Source of the DNA: Propioniciclava flava
Lineage (GTDB): Bacteria > Actinomycetota > Actinomycetes > Propionibacteriales > Propionibacteriaceae
Length of the DNA: 64,000 nucleotides
Assembly (NCBI RefSeq): GCF_004126535.1
Contig: NZ_PPCV01000001.1
Coordinates: forward strand, 520,126 to 584,125
Direction: 5' to 3'
This document shows positions 34,977 through 43,414 of the stretch, piece after piece. The position numbers and the translations under genes are program-made. The first letter of the stretch is position 1; the number at the start of each line of letters is the position of its first letter. The notes under the pieces were generated by a model, which ran no database searches, was not told where the DNA came from, and was given only the letters and a program-made list of their open reading frames with translations.

Positions 34977-35318
34977 ATGGATGGCATTGATCCCACTGTT
35001 CCCCCTAGCGGCACTGGCTGCGAGGAATGCCTGCGCGAGGGTGGGTGGTGGTTCCACCTGCGCCGGTGCGCACAATGCGGTCACGTCGGCTGCTGCGACA
35101 GTTCGCCGTCGCAGCACGCGACCGCCCACTACCGAGCCACCGGACACCCGTTCATCCAGAGTTTCGAACCGGGCGAAGACTGGTTCTACCACTACCCGCG
35201 CGATGCCATGTATGAGGGGCCAGTGCTCGCAGCCCCCGACAGCCGCCCCGCCGACCAGCCTGCGCCCGGCCCTGCTGGTCGCGTCCCGCCGAACTGGACG
35301 AGCCTGCTCCACGGCTGA
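34977..35318 (+). CDS. UBP-type zinc-finger protein
   Basis: A 113-residue protein with a ZnF-UBP domain: GCEECLREGGWWFHLRRCAQ, then CGHVGCCDSSPSQHATAHYR. The Cys and His zinc ligands are all present. The ATG at 34977 has AAGGAG five bases upstream, which decides the start. In bacteria these small proteins are of unknown role; ubiquitin binding is not expected. A long hairpin follows the stop. Confidence 0.82.
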   Translation: MDGIDPTVPPSGTGCEECLREGGWWFHLRRCAQCGHVGCCDSSPSQHATAHYRATGHPFIQSFEPGEDWFYHYPRDAMYEGPVLAAPDSRPADQPAPGPAGRVPPNWTSLLHG

Positions 35319-35339
35319 GCAGACACCATCGTGACAGTC

Positions 35340-35371
35340 AGAAGGCCAGGCCCTCATGGGCCTGGCCTTCT
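35340..35371. terminator. Bidirectional hairpin between zinc-finger gene and tRNA-Asn
   Basis: A perfect 14-bp stem, AGAAGGCCAGGCCC (35340-35353) and GGGCCTGGCCTTCT (35358-35371), with loop TCAT. It lies 22 bases after the zinc-finger stop and 3 bases past the tRNA-Asn CCA end on the other strand, so it can end both transcripts. No U-run. Confidence 0.8.
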
Positions 35372-35374
35372 GCG

Positions 35375-35450
35375 TGGCTCCCCCGACTGGACTCGAACCA
35401 GTAACCCTCTGATTAACAGTCAGATGCTCTGCCAATTGAGCTACAGGGGA
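35375..35450 (-). tRNA. tRNA-Asn (GTT)
   Basis: A full cloverleaf with the CCA end encoded. The acceptor TCCCCTG pairs with CGGGGGA, the discriminator is G, the anticodon loop is CTGTTAA (anticodon GTT) and the T loop is TTCGAGT. The G discriminator is usual for tRNA-Asn. A strong hairpin follows immediately. Confidence 0.97.
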
Positions 35451-35487
35451 TCGCTCGACGCGAGAAGAAACTCTAGCAAACCCTCAG

Positions 35488-36006
35488 CTAGAACGCATAC
35501 TCGGCCCGTAGACGTGCCAACTCGGTTTCCGCGAAGGCCAACGTCTCGTCGTCCATCCGGGTTCCCCTGGCTGGGTGGGCGGTCCACATGACTCGCTGCT
35601 GGGGATCCATCAAGTTTCGGCGCGCGGTGATCGTGACGTGCCGCCCGGGGAAGGGCGTCACGACCTGCTGGAGCAAGAACGTGGACTCCACGCGCTCGCG
35701 GAACGCCTCGGGGAAGCTCTGCGGGTCGGTGAGATGTTCCTCGCTCACCTCACCGGTCGACATGCGCTCCCAGCGCAGGTTTCCTTGGTCGGTATACCCG
35801 CCGTGGAGGATGTCGTGCCAGCCCACCTCCTCGCACTCCCCCTCGCCGCCAGCGACGAGCATGCGGTCGGGGAGGGCGACCAGATAACCGTCACTGGTCG
35901 CGGCCCAGGCCAGGATCCGCACAGCACCGCCCACATGCTGGCTGACGGTGGCAGCAAGCGCGTCGGGAACCTTGCCTTTACGGGAGAACAGCTTCACAGC
36001 GTCCAT
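35488..36006 (-). CDS. Conserved hypothetical cytoplasmic protein
   Basis: A 172-residue soluble protein with no motif I can name. It contains VRILAWAATSDGYLVALPDR, a short beta-rich start, then RVMWTAHPARGTRMDDETLA near the end, and reads like a pleckstrin-like or PH-type beta barrel protein that follows tRNA-Asn in several actinobacterial genomes; that recollection is weak. Codon use is like the neighbours, and it lies between tRNA-Asn and the sigma factor, transcribed with both. Confidence 0.72.
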   Translation of the reverse strand: MDAVKLFSRKGKVPDALAATVSQHVGGAVRILAWAATSDGYLVALPDRMLVAGGEGECEEVGWHDILHGGYTDQGNLRWERMSTGEVSEEHLTDPQSFPEAFRERVESTFLLQQVVTPFPGRHVTITARRNLMDPQQRVMWTAHPARGTRMDDETLAFAETELARLRAEYAF

Positions 36007-36026
36007 TGTGCCTGACCCGGAATCGC

Positions 36027-36872
36027 CTAAGCCGCGTGGGCAATCGCGCTCACGCCCCGCACGGCCTCCAGGGCGGCCTGCTCGTAGCGCCGCACGGTGG
36101 AGGCGCTACACCGCAACACCGCAGCGATCTCTGAGGTGGAATGTGCCGGGGTGCCCGCAAGCCCATGACGCAGGATCAGGATCCGCCGATGCAGGGGCGA
36201 CAGCCCTGCCAGCATCGCAGAGACATCCGGGGCATCTGCATCGTCAGGAGCCGCGGCGGGCACCGCGCACTCATGCTCGGGCGTGAGACGGCAGGCGGGC
36301 CGAAACCCGAGCAAAGAGCGGACCACCGTCACCGACTCGCCCACCTGCGCCGCCACCTCCTCGACTTTGGGCGCACGGGCCAAGTCACCGGCCAAGGCAT
36401 CACGCATAGCGACCGCACGCCGCCATTGCCGGGCACGCCGAGGAGGGATACCCAACGAGCCATGCGCCGTCACCGCCTCGTCCCAGGCCCGCATCCTGAT
36501 CCACGGGATCGCGCAACTGGCGAACGAGCCCCGCGAAGGATCGAACCGTTGCGCCGCCTCCACTAACCCCACACGGCCCTCCTGGATGAGTTCTTCGCGG
36601 TCGAGGCCGGTAGCGCGAGCGATGGGCGCGACCACGAATCCGACCAGCGCCAGGTTGCGCTCCACAAGGTCGAAGAAAGCCTGCCTGCCCTGCTCGGCCA
36701 CCCGCACCAACTCCCCCACCGTGGCGTCTACGGGCGCCGTGATCGCCCCGGCGAGCGCGGCCTCGGCCGCCAATCCTGCTTCACTACGCCGAGCGAGGTC
36801 GGCTTCTTCCTGCCTGCTCAGCATGGTCTGCTTGGCCACCGTGGTCGTGGCACCAGGTTGCGATGTCGTCAT
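36027..36872 (-). CDS. Sigma-70 family RNA polymerase sigma factor
   Basis: A 281-residue sigma factor from ATG at 36872; longer readings run into dnaG. Region 2 is visible (LALVGFVVAPIARATGLDRE, then ELIQEGRVGLVEAAQRFDPS), as is a region 3-like helix (RAPKVEEVAAQVGESVTVVR) and region 4 (LSPLHRRILILRHGLAGTPA, then STSEIAAVLRCSASTVRRYE). Region 2.4 is odd: the usual YAxWWIR is CAIPWIRMRAW, so the -10 preference may differ from the main sigma factor. It follows dnaG in the same direction, echoing the rpsU-dnaG-rpoD operon of other bacteria, but it is shorter and divergent, so it is not RpoD. Confidence 0.85.
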   Translation of the reverse strand: MTTSQPGATTTVAKQTMLSRQEEADLARRSEAGLAAEAALAGAITAPVDATVGELVRVAEQGRQAFFDLVERNLALVGFVVAPIARATGLDREELIQEGRVGLVEAAQRFDPSRGSFASCAIPWIRMRAWDEAVTAHGSLGIPPRRARQWRRAVAMRDALAGDLARAPKVEEVAAQVGESVTVVRSLLGFRPACRLTPEHECAVPAAAPDDADAPDVSAMLAGLSPLHRRILILRHGLAGTPAHSTSEIAAVLRCSASTVRRYEQAALEAVRGVSAIAHAA

Positions 36873-36969
36873 AGCGGCAGCCTGGTCGCGCACAAAGCCC
36901 GGGAGGACCCCTGAACCCGCTTTCCCCAGTCCGCACCTGGACAACACCGAGAGCGCGAAAGGGGTTGCC

Positions 36970-38850
36970 TCAGGCGGGTTCCCCGACCGCCATCGCTTGC
37001 AGGGTGCGGCGGCGCGTCTCCAGTTCAAGCAGTTGGGCAAACATTCTGTTGTAGGCAGCCTGCTCCTCGATCGGATTCGTGCGCTGCAACCGAGACTTCA
37101 GATCGCCGATCTCCCGCAGCACGCGCGCCAGCCGCAACCGCGCCGCATACTCCCGCGCGTACGTGGCGTTCGGCTCAGCCAGCAAGGGCTCCACGGACAA
37201 GGCGACCGCCAATTGCGCAGCCACCGGGTCAGCAAGAGCCGAAACGACGCGCTGGGCAAACCCGGCCTCACCTCGCGGCGTGGCCGCCAACGTCTCAAAC
37301 ACCAGTCGGTAGGCGGGGTGGAAGAAATCATCCGCCTCGATACCGCCCCAGTCCGGCGGGAACAGGCCCGGCTGCTGCAGCACAACCTTCAACACTCCCC
37401 GCTCGGTCGCCAGCCGACGATCCCCCGGATCGGGGAGCGGCACCATCGCTGGCTGGTCGGGAGCGTGCTGGCCGGGAGCATGCTGTTCGGTGGGTGTGGG
37501 CGGGCCGGACGGACGCGCATCCGGGGCGGTCTTGCGACGGTTCGCTCGCTGCACCTCGCCGCGCACCTCGTCGGGGTTCATCCCCACGAGACCGGCCAGT
37601 TCCCGGATGTAGCCCGACACCAGCGCCACGTCGCGCACGCTAGCAACCAGGGGCGCAGCCGCCCGGACGGCGGCCAGGCGTCCGTCGGCCCGATCCAGAT
37701 CGAAGCGCTCCAGCGTGTTCTTCATCACATACCGGTACAGGGGAATGCGACGAGCAACCAGTTCGCGCACGGCAGCGTCACCGCCGCTCATGCGCAGTTC
37801 GCACGGATCCATGCCGCCCGGCTCGATCGCCACATAGGTCTGTGCCGAGAAGGTGGCATCAGAGGAAAACACCTTCAGGGCCGCAGCCTGGCCCGCAGCG
37901 TCACCGTCGAAGGTGAACACCACCTCTCCGGCGAGCGCGTCGCTGGTCATGAGACGGGCGATCATCCTGCTGTGGTCTGAGCCAAAGGCCGTGCCACACG
38001 ACGCCACCGCCGTGTCCACGCCAGCAATGTGGCAGGCCATCACGTCGGTGTAGCCCTCGACAACCACGGCCTGGTTCTTCTTCCCGATGGGTTGCCGTGC
38101 CAGATCGAGCCCGTACAACACGTGACTCTTCTTGTAGACCAGGGTCTCGGGAGTGTTGAGGTACTTGGCTGGCATCCGGTCATCGTCGAAGATCCGGCGC
38201 GCCCCGAACCCCAACGTCGAGCGCCCTGCGTCCCTGATCGGCCACACCAGGCGCCCCTGGAAGAAGTCCCAGCCCGCTTCGCGCACCAGCCCCGCCTTCA
38301 CCAGGTCGTCCTTGGTGAACTTCTTCTCCAGCAGGTAGTTGAGCAGTTCACGCCCCCCACGAGGGGCGAACCCGATACCGAAGTGTTCGGCGTGCTCACG
38401 GGTGAAGCCCCGCTGATCCAAGAACACGCGCCCCTCCACAGCGTCGGGGCTGCTCAACTGCCGAGCGAAGAACTCGGCGGCGAGCTGGTTGGCCTCCAAG
38501 ACGCGCATCCGCAGCCCCGGCTCGTGCCGAGGCGCTCCGTCACCCTCGGTGTAGCGCAATTGCAGGCCCACCCGGTCAGCGAGATACTCCACCGCCTCGG
38601 TGAAACCCATGTTGTTGATCTTTTGGACGAAGCTGATGACGTCCCCGCCCTCGCCGCACCCAAAGCAGTAGTAGAAACCCTTGGAGGGCGTGACGCGGAA
38701 GCTGGGGGTCTTCTCGTCGTGGAAGGGACACAGCCCCACCAACGCTCCGCCGCCCGCTGGACGCAACTGGACCGACGCTCCGACGACGTCCTCGATCCGG
38801 GACCGCTCACGGACCGTCTCCAAGTCCTCGGGATGGATCAGGCCGGCCAT
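36970..38850 (-). CDS. dnaG: DNA primase
   Basis: A 626-residue primase. The CHC2 zinc finger is at about 41-65 (CPFHDEKTPSF ... CFGCGEGGD), the catalytic core follows with the TOPRIM motif VVVEGYTDVMA, and the C-terminal domain binds DnaB helicase. A Pro/Gln-rich linker lies near residue 455. TACACT (38858-38863) ends seven bases before the ATG with no ribosome-binding site, so it may be leaderless. The sigma factor follows after about 100 bases. Confidence 0.95.
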   Translation of the reverse strand: MAGLIHPEDLETVRERSRIEDVVGASVQLRPAGGGALVGLCPFHDEKTPSFRVTPSKGFYYCFGCGEGGDVISFVQKINNMGFTEAVEYLADRVGLQLRYTEGDGAPRHEPGLRMRVLEANQLAAEFFARQLSSPDAVEGRVFLDQRGFTREHAEHFGIGFAPRGGRELLNYLLEKKFTKDDLVKAGLVREAGWDFFQGRLVWPIRDAGRSTLGFGARRIFDDDRMPAKYLNTPETLVYKKSHVLYGLDLARQPIGKKNQAVVVEGYTDVMACHIAGVDTAVASCGTAFGSDHSRMIARLMTSDALAGEVVFTFDGDAAGQAAALKVFSSDATFSAQTYVAIEPGGMDPCELRMSGGDAAVRELVARRIPLYRYVMKNTLERFDLDRADGRLAAVRAAAPLVASVRDVALVSGYIRELAGLVGMNPDEVRGEVQRANRRKTAPDARPSGPPTPTEQHAPGQHAPDQPAMVPLPDPGDRRLATERGVLKVVLQQPGLFPPDWGGIEADDFFHPAYRLVFETLAATPRGEAGFAQRVVSALADPVAAQLAVALSVEPLLAEPNATYAREYAARLRLARVLREIGDLKSRLQRTNPIEEQAAYNRMFAQLLELETRRRTLQAMAVGEPA

Positions 38851-38892
38851 GCCCGGCAGTGTAGTCGCGCGGCGGCGTCGGACGTGGTCGGC

Positions 38893-40014
38893 TCAGGCAC
38901 CCCGGCCGATACCCGCGGGAAGCCGGTCAGGATCCCAGCCCAAGAGATGCTCGGCGGTGTCGAAGGCGAACCGGTCCGTCATCCCGCCTACGTAGGTGAC
39001 GGCCGTCACGATCGGGTCGGCCTGCGCGTCGTGGCGGTAGTCGGGCGGCATCGCCTCGGGATGTTCCGCGTAGTACTCGACCAGCCCCCGCAGGACGCCG
39101 ATGACCGCATTGGACTGCGCCACGGAATCAGGACGCGTGTAGATGCGCTCGTAGTTGAACCGGCGCATCGCGGCCAGCGCCGCCCCAGCGTCGGCATCCA
39201 TCCCGACCACGCCCGTCTCGGCGACGGTGGTGATGATCGACCGGATGAAGGCGGCCAACTGCTCACGCCGTGTCGCCCCGACAACCTCGGTGATCTCGGG
39301 AGGCAGATCGTCGAGTTCGATGATGCCCGCGTGTACGGCGTCTTCGAGATCGTGGGCGCAATAGGCGATGCGGTCAGCCCAGCTCACCAACTCGCCTTCG
39401 ATGCTGCCCGGGGCAGGCCTCGACCAGGAGTGGTTGCGGATGCCGTCGAGGGTTTCGCGGCACAAGTTCAAGGGCGCGAGCACGACGTCTGCGCCCCAAG
39501 GGCCGTGGTCATAGCCGCCGGGAAGGAACGCGTCGAAGGCGTCCTCGGAGGCATGTCCACCCGGGCCGTGGCCGCAGTCGTGCCCCAGTGCCATGGCGTC
39601 AGCCAAAGTGACGTTCACGCCAACGCCTCGGGCCAGCGAAATCGCTACCTGGGCCACTTCAAGGGCATGCGTCAGGCGGGTGCGCTGATGGTCGGTCGGA
39701 TAGACGACGACCTGCGTCTTGCCCGCAAGTCGACGAAAGGCAGGCGAATGGACGATGCGGTCCCGGTCGCGCTCGAAGCACGTCCGCTCGATGTCGGGCT
39801 CCTCAGGGCGGGCCCGGTTGCCCGCACCGACCGCAAAGGACGCTTCCGGGACGAGGATCTGACGCTCCCGCGCCTCGCGCGCTTCCCGTCCGATGGGTGC
39901 ACCGAGGCGGACGCGCGCGGATGAGTCCGCGTGCGCGACGACGACGTCACCGGTTTGATGCCCGCGCATGGTCGTCGCCCAGGCCACCGTGCGGGGGTTC
40001 AAGGCATCGCTCAT
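38893..40014 (-). CDS. dgt: dGTP triphosphohydrolase-like HD-domain protein
   Basis: A 373-residue HD-superfamily phosphohydrolase: SPAFRRLAGKTQVV, then TRLTHALEVAQVA with the first His, then GHDCGHGPGGHASEDAF with the HD pair, and VSWADRIAYCAHDLEDA. Family members split dNTPs to deoxynucleoside and triphosphate. It directly precedes dnaG, as in many actinobacteria, and is separated by about 40 bases. A weak -10 (CACAAT) lies six bases before the ATG. Confidence 0.9.
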   Translation of the reverse strand: MSDALNPRTVAWATTMRGHQTGDVVVAHADSSARVRLGAPIGREAREARERQILVPEASFAVGAGNRARPEEPDIERTCFERDRDRIVHSPAFRRLAGKTQVVVYPTDHQRTRLTHALEVAQVAISLARGVGVNVTLADAMALGHDCGHGPGGHASEDAFDAFLPGGYDHGPWGADVVLAPLNLCRETLDGIRNHSWSRPAPGSIEGELVSWADRIAYCAHDLEDAVHAGIIELDDLPPEITEVVGATRREQLAAFIRSIITTVAETGVVGMDADAGAALAAMRRFNYERIYTRPDSVAQSNAVIGVLRGLVEYYAEHPEAMPPDYRHDAQADPIVTAVTYVGGMTDRFAFDTAEHLLGWDPDRLPAGIGRGA

Positions 40015-40070
40015 GCAGCCATTGTGGCCGGTTCCCTATGCTGGTTTCACCGACGTGAGGAATGGACACC

Positions 40071-40856
40071 ATGAGCGATCCCAACCCGAGCCCCAAGAAT
40101 CCCCTGCCGCCGGAGCCGGGCGCACAGCAGTGGCCTGCCTCCTCCGAGGGAACGAGAACCCAGCCCGACTACGGTCAGTCGCCCTACGCCCCCCAGGCGA
40201 CCCCCGAGTCACAGCAGCCCTACGGAGCGCCGCCGCAGGGTTACCCCGACCCCAACCAGCCCTACGGGACGCCCGCGCAGAGCTACCCCGATCAGCCCTA
40301 TGGCAGCCAGCCCTATGGCGGGCCCGCCCAGGGCTACTCCTACGGATATGGAGCACAGGAACCGCAGTCGGGCTACCCCGGACAAAGCTACGACGGGGGG
40401 TACGCGCCGCAGACCTATCCGCAGCAGAGCTACGCCCCGACCTATCCCGGGCAGGGCTACCCGCCCGTCGGGTCAACGCGTCCAGAGAACAAGCCGACGC
40501 TGGGCATCATCGGGTTCGCGGGAGTCGCCGTGTTCACCGTCGTGCTGGTCGTGACCAGCGCGCTCATGGGGCATGCCATCGGCGCTTTCGTGCAGACCAA
40601 CGGCATCGAAGTTCTGGAGAATGCCGACTCCACCAACCCCCTGTTCGTGGCATTGGCCCAAAGCATCCAAGGGGTCAGCTACCTCGCGACCTTCTCGGTC
40701 TTCGCCGGGATCGCGGCCTGGATCACGAGCATCGTGGCGTTCGCCCGCCGGGCAGGCCGCAAGTACGCCGTCGGCGGCATCCTGCTGGGCATCGCCGCAC
40801 CGATCATCGCCATCCTCACGATCGGGTTCGTGCTCGCGCCCTACATCCAGCCCTAA
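40071..40856 (+). CDS. Membrane protein with Pro/Tyr/Gln/Gly-rich N-terminal tail
   Basis: A 261-residue protein. The first 140 residues are a low-complexity tail built from repeats such as YGAPPQGYPDPNQPYG, YGTPAQSYPD and YGGPAQGYSY. Then come three TM segments (about 147-172, 205-228 and 238-260). The plan matches actinobacterial DUF4190-like and DUF4870-like proteins whose tails may phase-separate or bind cell-wall factors; function unknown. ATG at 40071 is preferred because GAGGA sits nine bases before it, whereas the in-frame ATG at 40062 touches the ribosome-binding site. Confidence 0.78.
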   Translation: MSDPNPSPKNPLPPEPGAQQWPASSEGTRTQPDYGQSPYAPQATPESQQPYGAPPQGYPDPNQPYGTPAQSYPDQPYGSQPYGGPAQGYSYGYGAQEPQSGYPGQSYDGGYAPQTYPQQSYAPTYPGQGYPPVGSTRPENKPTLGIIGFAGVAVFTVVLVVTSALMGHAIGAFVQTNGIEVLENADSTNPLFVALAQSIQGVSYLATFSVFAGIAAWITSIVAFARRAGRKYAVGGILLGIAAPIIAILTIGFVLAPYIQP

Positions 40857-40890
40857 GGCAACACACGGCAGCCAAATCCCCGGTGCCGAG

Positions 40891-42042
40891 CTAGCCCCCC
40901 GACACGTCGGACTCGGCGTCGGAGAGGTCCGCGTCGCCCACCTCGCGGCTGTCGAGCCAGCCGTAGGGAAGGGTGACCTGAGCCCGTGACGTCCCCTGTC
41001 GCCCACGCGGCTTACCCAACTCGTCGGCCGGCAGCGTGGCGTCGGGATCCAAGCGCCCGAGCAAGTCGTCGAGTTCGGCAAAGCTGGAGACCGTCGACAA
41101 GCCGCGACGCACTTCCCCACCGACGGGGAACCCCTTGAAGTACCACGCCATGTGCTTGCGCAGGTCAATCAGCCCCCACCGTTCGCCATGAAGGCCGGCC
41201 AGGAGTTCTGCGTGACGCCGCAGCATCGCGGCCACCTCACCCAACGTGGGATACGGCCGCGGATCGAGCCCGGCGAAGGCGCGCGCCAGGTCGGCGAACA
41301 GCCACGGACGCCCCAGGCATCCGCGGCCCACCACGACCCCGGCGGCGCCAGTCTGGGCGATCATGTCCGTCGCGTCGCTGGCCTCCCAGATGTCCCCGTT
41401 GCCGAGAACGGGAATGTCCACCGCCTCCACCAGTTCGGCGATCCTGTCCCAATGCGCGTGGCCCGCGTAGGCCTCTTGTACGGTGCGGGCATGCAGCGCG
41501 ATCGCGGCGACACCTGCGTCTTGGGCGATGCGTCCGGCGTCGAGGAAGGTCTCGTGGTCAGCGTCGATGCCGATCCTCGTCTTGATGGTCACCGGAACCC
41601 CGTAGGCGTCCGCTGCAGCCACGGTGGCGCGCAGGATCGCCGCGAGCCGGTCCGTCTTCCAGGGCAGGACGCCACCGCCGCCCTTGCGAGTCACCTTCGG
41701 GACGGGGCAGCCCAGGTTCAGGTCAATGTGGTGGACCCCCAGTTCTTCGCACACGATCCGCGTGCCGCGCGCCATCACCTCCGGATCGACGCCGTACAAC
41801 TGCACCGAGCGGACGGTCTCCCCTGGCGCGAACGCCAGCATGTCGAAGGTCTTGGGGTTGCGCTCGACGATCCCCCGCGAGGTAATCATCTCGCAGACGT
41901 ACAACCCGGCGCCCTGCTCAAGGCACAACTGGCGATAGGCGGGGTTGGTGATGCCAGCCATCGGGGCCAACACCACCGGGGTGGCAACCTCGACGGTTCC
42001 CCCCGAAGGGGCGCGAAGACTCAGCGGCGGGTAAAGGGGCAC
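40891..42042 (-). CDS. dusB: tRNA-dihydrouridine synthase DusB family
   Basis: A 383-residue flavoenzyme. The DUS signature is VVLAPMAGITNPAYRQLC, the substrate loop is DLNLGCPVPKVTRKGGG with catalytic Cys, and FMN-binding parts are ALHARTVQEAY, GNGDIW and VVVGRGCLGRPW. It reduces uridines in the tRNA D-loop. GTG at 42042 is preferred because TAGAAT (42051-42056) ends eight bases upstream; a reading from 42129 would overlap the divergent GH13 gene leader. Confidence 0.9.
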   Translation of the reverse strand: MPLYPPLSLRAPSGGTVEVATPVVLAPMAGITNPAYRQLCLEQGAGLYVCEMITSRGIVERNPKTFDMLAFAPGETVRSVQLYGVDPEVMARGTRIVCEELGVHHIDLNLGCPVPKVTRKGGGGVLPWKTDRLAAILRATVAAADAYGVPVTIKTRIGIDADHETFLDAGRIAQDAGVAAIALHARTVQEAYAGHAHWDRIAELVEAVDIPVLGNGDIWEASDATDMIAQTGAAGVVVGRGCLGRPWLFADLARAFAGLDPRPYPTLGEVAAMLRRHAELLAGLHGERWGLIDLRKHMAWYFKGFPVGGEVRRGLSTVSSFAELDDLLGRLDPDATLPADELGKPRGRQGTSRAQVTLPYGWLDSREVGDADLSDAESDVSGG

Positions 42043-42148
42043 GTCGGCGGATTCTACCTTCGGGGTCGTGTCGCATGCGCCGCGCGGGTCCGCTAGCGTC
42101 GTCAGGCAAGCAACAACGAGCGTCCGCACGCAACGTCAGGAGGAGCGA

Positions 42149-43345
42149 ATGGGCCTGGTGGATCACGCGATCTGGTGGCAGGTCTATCCCCTTGGAGCGC
42201 TCGGCGCCCCCGTCCTGGAGCGAGAGGACGGGCTCCATCACCGGCTTGAGCGGCTGGAGCCATGGCTGGACTACGTCGTCGAGATGGGCTGCTCGGGCCT
42301 GCTCCTGGGCCCCATCTTCGCCTCCACCGCACACGGCTACGACACCATCGACCATGGGCGCATCGATCCGCGTTTGGGCGACGACGCAGACTTCGACCGT
42401 CTCGTGCAGGCCTGCCGGGAGCGGGGCCTAGTGCTCATGTTGGATGGCGTGTTCAACCATGTGGGCGTGGAGCACCCCCTCGTGGCGGCGAACAGCCCCA
42501 TGCTCAAACATCAAGGCGACGCCCTGGCGGTGTGGGAGGGGCACGACGGCCTGGTCGAACTCGACCACACCCGCCCCGACGTTGCCGACTTCGTCACCGA
42601 CATCATGCTGCACTGGCTGCGACGCGGGATCAGCGGCTGGCGTCTCGACGTCGCCTACGCCGTCCCGCCAGCGTTTTGGGCGGAGGTCACGACGCGGGTG
42701 CGTGGCGAGTTCCCCAAGGCCACCTTCCTCGGTGAGGTCATCCACGGCGACTACGCGACCCTGGCACGGGAGGGTCACCTGGACTCGATCACCGCCTACG
42801 AGTTGTGGAAGGGGATCTGGAGTTCCCTGCAGGCCGAGAACTTCTGGGAGTTGGCCCACGCGCTGACCCGCCACGCGGAGTTCAGCGCCTCGGTCGTGCT
42901 CAACACCTTCGTCGGGAACCACGACGTGGACCGCATCGCCTCCCTCGTCGGGGAGGAGCGGGCTCCGCTGACCGCAGCGATCCTCTTCACCGTTCCCGGC
43001 ATGCCCAGCGTGTACTACGGCGACGAGCAGGGGTTCACCGGGGTTCGCGGGGAGGGCTATCACGCGGACTTCCCCATCCGTCCGCCGCTGCCCGCCACAC
43101 CAGGCGATCTCGCTCCTCAGGGTGCATGGCTGAAGGAGATCTACACCGCCCTGATCGGCCTTCGTCGTCGGCACCCGTGGCTCACCCGAGCCGCCGTGCA
43201 GGTGACGGGCAAGGACAACACGTGGATCACCTACCGCGCCACGAGTGGGGACGCCTGGCTTGAGGTACGCCTCGTTCTTTCCCCCACAGCCCAGGTCACG
43301 ATTACCTGCTCCGACCAGGAACGGTGGTCCTGGCCGAACACCTAG
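42149..43345 (+). CDS. Alpha-amylase family (GH13) glycosidase
   Basis: A 398-residue GH13 enzyme from ATG at 42149, fixed by AGGAGGAG five bases upstream. The four conserved regions are present: LMLDGVFNHVG, GWRLDVAYAV (nucleophile D), FLGEVIHGDY (acid/base E) and FVGNHDVDRI (transition-state D). There is no signal peptide, so it acts in the cytoplasm, on maltodextrins or glycogen. It is shorter than classical amylases and has only a small C-terminal beta domain. Confidence 0.87.
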   Translation: MGLVDHAIWWQVYPLGALGAPVLEREDGLHHRLERLEPWLDYVVEMGCSGLLLGPIFASTAHGYDTIDHGRIDPRLGDDADFDRLVQACRERGLVLMLDGVFNHVGVEHPLVAANSPMLKHQGDALAVWEGHDGLVELDHTRPDVADFVTDIMLHWLRRGISGWRLDVAYAVPPAFWAEVTTRVRGEFPKATFLGEVIHGDYATLAREGHLDSITAYELWKGIWSSLQAENFWELAHALTRHAEFSASVVLNTFVGNHDVDRIASLVGEERAPLTAAILFTVPGMPSVYYGDEQGFTGVRGEGYHADFPIRPPLPATPGDLAPQGAWLKEIYTALIGLRRRHPWLTRAAVQVTGKDNTWITYRATSGDAWLEVRLVLSPTAQVTITCSDQERWSWPNT

Positions 43346-43366
43346 GTCGGCGCTCGCCGTGGTACG

Positions 43367-43402
43367 GCGCTGCCCCCGGCCGATGACGACCGGGGGCAGC
43401 GC
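43367..43402. terminator. Bidirectional terminator between GH13 gene and glyS
   Basis: A perfect 13-bp stem: GCGCTGCCCCCGG (43367-43379) and CCGGGGGCAGCGC (43390-43402), with a 10-base loop. It lies between two convergent stop codons (43345 and 43415) and probably serves both. No U-run. Confidence 0.82.
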
Positions 43403-43414
43403 TGGACGCCAGGC

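Noticed and set aside
36283..39924. Long forward open frames opposite the sigma factor, dnaG and dgt
   Set aside because: Mirror frames in GC-rich DNA; the reverse-strand genes are certain.
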